Shown: positions 58,001-64,000 of the stretch, in pieces
How the letters are laid out: each line of letters starts with the position of its first letter
Numbering within the stretch: the stretch's first letter is position 1
Source: Epinephelus fuscoguttatus
Taxonomy: Eukaryota > Chordata > Actinopteri > Perciformes > Serranidae
Assembly (NCBI RefSeq): GCF_011397635.1
Contig: NC_064754.1
Coordinates: 34,960,043-35,024,042, forward strand
Direction: 5' to 3'
DNA length: 64,000 nt
Notes under the pieces: model-generated
What the model was told of the DNA's origin: nothing
Seen by the model: only the letters and a program-made list of their open reading frames with translations
The model's database searches: none
Translations under genes and position numbers: made by a program

Positions 58001-61000
58001 CATGCTAAGTGCCCAAGACTTCCCCTGTAAGTTCCAGGGACCGGGTTGTATTGTAAAGTGCACACTGTTCACCCTTCCTTACCATGCAGGTACCTGGTAC
58101 TTACACTCTAAGCACCCGAGACTTCTGCTGTACCTACCAGGGACTTTCCCTGTAATTACCAGAGACCTACACTGTACTTATCAGGGACCGGGCTGTATTG
58201 TAAAGTGCACACTGTTCACCCTTCCTTACCATGCAGGTACCTGGTACTTACACTCTAAGCACCCGAGACTTCTGCTGTACCTACCAGGGACTTTCCCTGT
58301 AATTACCAGAGACCTACACTGTACTTATCAGGGAGCGGGCTGTATTATAAATTGCACACTGTTCACCCTTCCTTACCAGGCAAAGTGCATACTGGTAAAT
58401 AAACAGTCTCAGGTGCTTAGAGTGTAAGTACCAGGTATCTGCATGGTAAGGAAGGGCGAACAGTGTGCACTTTACAATACAGCCCGGTCCCTGATAAGTA
58501 CAGTGTAGGTCTCTGGAACTTACAGTGAAAGTCCCTGGTAGGTACAGCAGAAGTCTCGGTGCTTAGAGTGTACCAGGTACCTGCATGGTAAGGAAGGGTG
58601 AACAGTGTGCACTTTACAATACAACCCGGTCCCTGGAACTTACAGGGGAAGTCTTGGGCACTTAGCATGTAAGTACCAGGTGTCTGCGTGGTAAAGAATA
58701 AAGATATTTTATAACTCTGAAGTTGTCATTGTGTGATTAAACAGGTTACATATTGCAGTATGATTTTCGTATTTTAAAACTGTAAATCATATCTGATTTT
58801 ATAGTTATAAGTTTTAATAAGTAGGCCTACATGGTAAGACAAAAGGAGTTGGACTGTAAGACGTTTTACTGTAAGACATAGCGAGTTACACTGTAAGTCA
58901 TAAGTGAAACTAAACCATATAAGCTCCCCCAAAATGTCATGGTAGATGTCAGAGAGTCACCCGGGAAGTCCCAGTAAGTGCAAGGTAAGACGCATGAAGT
59001 TCCATTATAACACACTGGGAGTGACAGCATAAGACAGTAGCAGTTCCACTGTAAGACCCCGGCAGGTCTACTGTAAGACAAGCGAAACTACACAACAGGT
59101 TCCTCTAAAATGCCATGTAGATGTCAGAGAGTTACCATGAAAGTCCCAATAAGTATATGGTAAGACACGGGAAGTTATGCCGTAAGACACGGGAAGTTAT
59201 GCCGTAAGACACGTAAGACACGGGGAGTTACGTCGTAAAACACGGGCTGTATTATAAAGTGCTACCAAAAAAACAAATTTCTCTGTATGTGTATGTGTGC
59301 TGTATCACATGAAGGTTCAAAGGCTTTAAGTTTTATTTATTTATCTGGGAACTTTTTAACTTTTTATGTAAAACTGATCAGTTTTATTTGCCTCAAACTT
59401 TGATTATTGATTTCCTCATCATACATACCAGAGTCATTCAGCTTCCTCTTCAGGTCATCTCTCTCCTCAGTCAGGTTCTTGCGACTGGCCTCAATATCTG
59501 AAACAGAATTTCCATTGTCTATTGTGTTAATCTATCAATAACAGACTGTATGTGTCCTGCTCTGAATCTAATACTGTATCATTAGGGATCTTGTCACTGT
59601 AACAGTGACTCTGATAACATTTTTGTTTGGATCTCATCCTTTACTAGAAATGTTATTGTGGTAAAAATTTTCATTTGGTAACAAACAAAATGGACTAACA
59701 GAAACGTCTGTGTCATTGAATGTCACTGCATTGTGGAGATCATCTCATATCTTATGACTTAATATGTGCTGGACTGCAGGTTTACTGGCTGAAAAATGTG
59801 ACAGGTGTTAATTTCACTGTAGTATTACATTTTCTGGCCACTTGGGGTCAAAAGACCTCTGGTACAAACACCTGATAAAGCTGTCACTGGCTGATGTGTT
59901 TGCAAACAATTTCCTATACATATGCAGCACTCACAGAGCAGCATTAACATTCATCAAGTGTCATGTTTCTGTCCACATCATAACTTCATCTCATCAGTCC
60001 TCACTAACAGGATTTAACTGGGAGATTCTTATAATATTTAACACATATACACCTATACTTAACCTTGATTGGACTAACTGTACACCCCTTCAGATCTAAT
60101 CCCTGATTATTGGAGGAGTTTCATCACCTACTTACCAGAGTTGATTCTCCTCAACTCGTCTCTCGCTTCAGTCAGAGAATTTTGCTGTGAAACTGTCGTT
60201 TTGAGTGGAGAAATCAACATGAATTTCAACAGAATCATAGTAACTTGTATGGTTAAGTTTAATGCGAAGACAAACTTCTTGCATTTTCTACAAAACAAAG
60301 GGCCAAGGTGGTACCTATGACAAATCTGTATGTGTGCTATATCACATGAAGGTTCAAAGGCTTTAAGTTTTAAGGGTTTCATTTCACTTTAACAAACAAG
60401 AACACAAGCATGTACTCAATATCTAGAGCATCACATTAACTTTCTTCTTTTGTGTTACTAAATGTTGCTGACTCTGAAAGAAACTATAACACAATGTCAA
60501 TATTTAACTGGGAACTTTTTATTTAAAATAATCAGTTTTATTTGCCCCAAACTGGACTTGCACCCTTTGGGATCTAAACTTTGATTATTGATTTCATCAT
60601 CATACATACCAGAGTCATTCAGCTTCCTCTTCAGGTCATTTCTCTCCTCAGTCAGGTTTTTGCAACTGGCCTCAATATCTGAAACAGAATTTCCATTGTC
60701 TATTGTGTTAATCTATCAATGACAGACTGTATGTGTCCTCTTCTGAATCTAATACTGTATCATTAGGGATCTTGTCACTGTAACAGTCACCCTGATATAA
60801 TTTTTCTTTGGCTCTCATGTTTCTGTCCACATCATAACATCATCTCATCAGTCCTCACTAACAGGATTTAACTGGGAGATTCTTATAATATTTAACACAT
60901 ATACACCTATACTTAACCTTGATTGGACTAACTGTACACCCCTCCAGATCTAATCCCTGATCATTGGAGGAGTTTCATCACCTACTTACCAGAGTTGATT

Positions 61001-64000
61001 CTCCTCAACTCGTCTCTCTCTTCAGTCACATTTTTGGCCATGTTAACTGGTGGAGAAGTGACCAACAGAATTTGATTATGTCCACAACCAGAGAGATGAT
61101 TCACACAATAAAATTAAAGCTGGCTTTTTTTAAAACATGAATCTAGTACAAATTATTGTTTAATACAAAGAAATAATAAAAGGTTCACTGTGAGAATCTT
61201 GTGCGCATGGGTGAAGCAGATTGTTTCGCTGGTGCAAATTAATTTTGATATGAATTTCAGGGTATTTAGCCCAACCCCTCTGGAGGTGGTTGGAGAGCCC
61301 TACATATTTTTGAGCAGATCAATAAGGAAAAAAAAGTTCCATTATTCTTATAGTAGTACGGATGCTGAAAAAGCTTTTGATTTAGTCGGGGGGGAATTTC
61401 TATATTTAGTAATGAACTAGTCCATACCCATTGGTAGCTTTGTCACCTTCTATCTATGCCAATCCTCAATGCCTATGTGCAGTTTCACATAGATTGACCA
61501 CGTCAGTGAGTAGAAAAACGTGGGACAGACAGAATGACTGACTGACAGAATAACACACTGACAGTTTCTGTGATTATGTACAGCATACCATACCATGACT
61601 TAGTCATACCAAAACATTCGGCCACAGGGGGAGCCACAGCGATCGGTTGCATTTTAGCAATTTATAAGCATTGTTCTGTTGTTATAGCGCCACCCAGTTG
61701 CCAATTAGAGTTAAGTTTCTCCAGTCACCTTGAGGCGTCCTGTTCTACATATCTACCAAGTTTAGTAAAAATCGATTTGGCAGTTCGGCCTAGATAAGAA
61801 ATTAGCTCTCTAGCGCCCCCATTTTATTTGATGGGGTCAATAATGGAGGGGTTGAGGCATCGGTGGCTTAGTGGTAGAACAGGCGCCCCATGTACAAGGC
61901 TGTTGCCACAGCAGCCCAGGTTTGACTCCAGCCTGTGGCCCTTTGCTGCATGTCACTCCCTCTCTCTCTCCCCTTTCACGCTCATCTGTCCTATCAATTA
62001 AAGGCTTAAAAATGCCCAAAAAATATCTTAAAAAAACCAAAAAAAAACAATGGAGGGGTCCCCTCAGATTATGCGTGGTCACATGCCTACAAAGTTGCGT
62101 GGTGATTGGTGAAACCCTTGAGATGTTATACACCTTTATGTGATGAGCCACGCCCTCCGCAATATTCACTGCCTTATAGAAGCTCAGTTTTAGTAAGTTT
62201 TCCAACTTTTGCCAAGAGGGAACTTTAGATATTGGTCCCTAGATTATGTTCACCAAGTTTCGTGCAGATCGGTCAAACTTCCTAGGAAGAGATCGATTTT
62301 AAGTATTTCAAAAAATTCATTCATTCATTCATTCATCTTCTAACCACTTCATCCTCTTGAGGGTCGCGGGGGGGCTGGAGCCTATCCCAGCTGACATCAG
62401 GCGAGAGGCAGGGTACACCCTGGACAGGTCGCCAGACTATCGCAGGGCTGACACATAGAGACAAACAACCATTCACGCTCACATTCACACCTACGGGCAA
62501 TTTAGAGTTATCAATTAACCTAGTCCCCAATCTGCATGTCTTTGGACTGTGGGAGGAAGCCGGAGTGCCCGGAGAGAACCCACGCTGACACGGGGAGAAC
62601 ATGCAAACTCCGCACAGAAGGGCTCCCACACCCAGGATCGAACCGGCAACCCTCTTGCTGTGAGGCGAGAGTGCTAACCACCACACCACCGTGCCGCCTC
62701 AAAAAATTCAAACTCGTGGAAAATCTATATAACTAGAAGTTATGGGTTCTTGAGGCAAATTTGTTCCTCATGAGGAGAGGCATCTCTGTGCAAAGTTTCA
62801 TGTCGCTACGACATACGGGGCATGAGATATGCCCATTCACATTTTGCAATTTCAATCGGTTGCTATAGCGCCCCCCTTTGGCCAATTGATGTAATATTGC
62901 TACATTCACATCTTCCCATGACCCTCTACCACTGTGCCAAATTTCACATGGATTGACCAATTCAGTGAGGAGAAAAACGTGGAACAGACACACAGACACA
63001 CAGACACACAGACAGAGTTTTCGTCATTATATAGTAAGATAGATATGGCTTCACTGAAGATTTTATACATTGTATTCGGGCACTTTACTCCTTTCCTACT
63101 GAAAGAATAAAGGATAATGGCAGCTTCTTTAAAGCCTAGTTCACATAACACGATTTTCACTGAGATTTTGACGTTGCAGAGGATCTTGAGAACCACCTTG
63201 GGTCGGAGGAGAGTCGGCTGATAGTCTGCCACGACGAATCCTCATGTGTGAACAAACCTATGATCAAGTCAACCTCTCATCTGCGACTAGGACTGGATAT
63301 CTGGCATGCTAGAAAACTGGAGAAGTCTGACGCAACTGACAAAGAGTATTACCCAATGAGAGGCGGGATATGTCCCACGTCAGCATGCAGGAGGACAGAA
63401 GAAATGTGAGGAGGACAAGCCACAGGGCTGCCAGCTCAGCTTATTTGCGCGACTCTGGGCTTGTTTTTGTAAAGTCACTTACAAATATTGGTAGTGACAG
63501 GTTGCATTTTGGGCTTTTTCTAAAGTGGAGTTGTTTATTTGGGCTTGCTCTCTAAAGCGTTGCCTTTCTCTATATATATATCCGTTGCTTCTTTTAGGCT
63601 TGATTCCATAGCCCTGGTTGCTTGTTTCTCTCCCAAGATCTGGCAACACTGACAAGCCGGCAAGCAACAGCAACAATGGCGGCGTCTACAGGATCATGGG
63701 AGCGCGTTGTGTTTGGACCCAGGCCCTAGAGGCAGATCTGACTCAACACTGGAAAAAGTATCCATGCCTTTACGATGTGTCGTCTCCAAGTTAAAAAACA
63801 TAGTTTGGTGACGTCACTGCCTTATCTGTGGCTCTGTCGGTGAGGGCTTGGTGGAGAAATCATGTGGTGTGCACACACAGGTCGTAACACAGTTGGCGAG
63901 ACTCCCGATGACAGAAACACACATCGCAATGTATGAACACTCAAAAGATTATGATAGTCTCCATAGCATAAAATCGGGTGAAAATCGTGTAATGTGAACT
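42366..64000 (-). CDS. Long-necked C-type lectin receptor E (3' part; start beyond window)
   Basis: CTLD exons: 42366-42510 ([18 protein letters not shown], stop TTA-strand 42366), 42711-42811 ([13 protein letters not shown]) and 43051-43184 ([12 protein letters not shown]). Upstream in gene sense come 13 stalk exons: 45309-45392 (84 nt), 45660-45728, 46889-46945, 48257-48325, 48637-48693, 52393-52461, 53099-53155, 53573-53641, 53950-54006, 59429-59497, 60136-60192, 60610-60678 and 60990-61046. All are phase 1-1, 57, 69 or 84 nt, each with [12 protein letters not shown] heptads and no stop. Together they code about 280 stalk residues plus the CTLD (406 residues in window). Alpha exons carry an NVT sequon and most beta exons NLT, so the neck may be N-glycosylated; cysteines in some beta exons and in the 45309 exon could link chains. 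EPN predicts mannose-type binding. The tail and TM exons lie past 64,000. That all exons join in one transcript is inferred, not shown. Confidence 0.75.
43018..43050. repeat. (CA)n with splice donor of gene E CTLD exon
   Basis: On the gene strand GAACAG is followed directly by (GT)n, then (GC)n and (GA)n to about 42,980. The donor is the first GT unit. Confidence 0.9.
43715..43735. repeat. Poly(C) tract
   Basis: An uninterrupted run of 14 or so cytosines after GAAATTG, followed by an AAT-rich stretch; a likely replication and sequencing slippage site in the intron before the CTLD of E. Confidence 0.85.
43847..44676 (+). mobile_element. L1-like ORF1 fragment in a gene E intron
   Basis: Two overlapping frames (43,847-44,143 and 44,116-44,676) encode a coiled coil followed by an RNA-binding-like domain ([44 protein letters not shown]). 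This matches the ORF1 protein type of L1/Tx1-group LINEs. It is antisense to gene E, frameshifted, and not followed by ORF2 here. Higher GC than its surroundings supports foreign origin. Confidence 0.8.
47133..48067. mobile_element. hAT-like non-autonomous element, present in unit 1 only
   Basis: Ends are CAGGGCCACCCCTCCCTAAA on the left and, as reverse complement, CAGGGCTGCCCCTGACCAAA on the right. An 8-bp duplication ATCTAGAG flanks it (47125-47132 and 48068-48075). Units 2 and 3 have the empty site CAATATCTAGAGCATCAC (near 53,380 and 60,418). TIR style and 8-bp duplication fit hAT. It is CG-richer than the intron around it and contains a duplicated purine-rich GAGAGGGGAGAGGGAGAAATA motif. 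No transposase frame. Confidence 0.85.
49497..49703 (+). mobile_element. tRNA-derived SINE (second family), unit 1
   Basis: Head with A-box-like TGGCTTAGTGGTAGAGCAGG and B-box-like GGGTTTGACTCC, pyrimidine-rich middle (CCCTCTCTCTCTCCCC), and A-rich tail. A flanking direct repeat is clearest in unit 2, AACAATGGAGGGGT. It is contained in all three units, so it was inserted before they were duplicated. Confidence 0.8.
50400..51285. mobile_element. MITE with about 28-bp terminal inverted repeats, unit 1
   Basis: The left end AGCCTAGTTCACATTACACG and the reverse complement of the right end AGGCTAGTTCACATTACACG continue into matching ATTTTCAC, with one mismatch. A TAA trinucleotide flanks both sides, which would fit a PIF/Harbinger-type 3-bp duplication. 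No transposase. Copies at 55,637-56,513 and from 63,133 past the right edge. Confidence 0.7.
54150..57455 (+). mobile_element. Nested transposon block of unit 2
   Basis: Copy of 48,837-52,230: L1-like RT fragment to about 54,378, SINE 54,813-55,010 with the AACAATGGAGGGGT duplication, inverted-repeat element 55,637-56,513, and L1-like C-terminal fragment 56,530-57,198 with an additional frameshift. Confidence 0.75.
57464..59266. mobile_element. 1.8-kb palindromic (foldback) element
   Basis: The left end GGTAGCACTTTATAATACAG is exactly repeated, inverted, at the right end, and the arms of about 0.9 kb stay complementary nearly to the centre (about 58,380-58,410). An 8-bp duplication AAAAAAAC flanks it (57456-57463, 59267-59274); the unit 1 end at about 52,230 has the empty site. 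The arm base contains 22-bp tandem words (CGTAACTCCCCGTGTCTTACG type) and the left arm two tandem copies of a 148-bp block (about 58,050-58,345), against one in the right arm. Open frames inside are mirror artefacts; no transposase. Family unknown; the 8-bp duplication is compatible with hAT or P-like transposition. Confidence 0.88.
61190..64000 (+). mobile_element. Nested transposon block of unit 3 (incomplete)
   Basis: L1-like RT fragment to about 61,418, SINE 61,853-62,045, L1-like RT continuation near 63,046-63,095, and inverted-repeat element starting 63,133. The window ends inside the right terminal repeat of that element. Confidence 0.75.
62320..62698 (-). mobile_element. tRNA-derived SINE, unit 3 only
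   Basis: Reverse-orientation copy of the 30,901-type SINE with an (ATTC)n tail on the left, B box as GGATCGAACC, and a 12-bp flanking duplication TCAAAAAATTCA (62308-62319 and 62699-62710). Units 1 (49,966) and 2 (55,273) keep the single empty site, so this insertion is younger than the unit duplication. Confidence 0.92.

Larger units (their letters stand above)
52231..59274 (-). repeat. Stalk-cassette segmental repeat, unit 2
   Basis: In gene order it holds alpha 53950-54006, beta 53573-53641, gamma 53099-53155 and beta 52393-52461. It is very close to unit 3 at a constant offset of 7,036-7,040 through the exon region. It carries the palindromic element 57,464-59,266 at its outer end and has a private deletion of about 75 bp near 55,290. 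Confidence 0.85.
59275..64000 (-). repeat. Stalk-cassette segmental repeat, unit 3 (cut by window edge)
   Basis: In gene order it holds alpha 60990-61046, beta 60610-60678, gamma 60136-60192 (one Glu to Ala change, LTEARDEL) and beta 59429-59497. It then continues into the nested transposon block. A private SINE lies at 62,320-62,698. More units may follow beyond the edge. Confidence 0.85.

Noticed and set aside
58002..58668. Mirror-image open frames of 141 and 83 codons
   Set aside because: They are the same sequence on the two arms of the palindromic element and its internal 148-bp repeat; no start context, homology or splice context supports a protein.
45600..64000. Reading the stalk cassettes as several separate lectin genes
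   Set aside because: No CTLD, TM or start exon occurs between cassettes, and all junctions keep phase 1, so one long gene is simpler. Separate decayed genes remain possible.

Overview
The window is eukaryotic and most likely from a teleost fish. It has intron-split genes with GT/AG junctions, long (CA)n tracts, an L2 LINE with a hexamer tail, L1-like and gypsy fragments, tRNA-derived SINEs of the kind common in fish, and several MITEs. All host genes I can support belong to one family: short type II membrane C-type lectin receptors (CD209/CLEC4/asialoglycoprotein-receptor-like). Each is built from a cytoplasmic exon, a 90-nt transmembrane exon (or a longer TM-plus-stalk exon), small phase 1-1 coiled-coil stalk exons, and three exons for a C-type lectin domain (CTLD) with an EPN-type calcium/sugar site. 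Exon coordinates were assigned by hand from splice consensus and reading phase.

Layout. About 1-12,435 and 15,627-27,995 are two copies of a roughly 15.6-kb tandem duplication. Each copy carries gene type A (A1 is cut by the left edge; A2 spans 13,946-17,178), an L2 LINE, and gene type B (B1 6,787-12,387; B2 22,277-27,946), all lectins on the minus strand. Inside each B gene a second, older tandem duplication of about 1.96 kb doubled a pair of stalk exons. At 28.3-28.9 kb is a truncated lectin relic (C), followed by degenerate gypsy-type and other mobile DNA with a minisatellite to 33.4 kb. Gene F (34,058-37,902) is the only plus-strand lectin and has a one-base deletion in its CTLD. From 42,366 to the right edge runs one long minus-strand gene, E. 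Its CTLD lies at 42.4-43.2 kb and its stalk is encoded by at least 13 small exons, arranged as three tandem cassettes (exon types alpha-beta-gamma-beta, 84 codons each) on segmental repeats of about 7 kb that are filled with nested transposons. Its start and TM exon lie beyond the window.

The main biological theme is lectin-neck growth by duplication of in-frame exon cassettes, at two separate genes and two scales. Other notable items are a 1.8-kb palindromic mobile element with a perfect 8-bp target duplication between cassettes 2 and 3, several insertions with matching empty sites in paralogous copies, and splice sites that lie inside (GT)n microsatellites. No RNA gene, CRISPR array or bacterial-type regulation was found.
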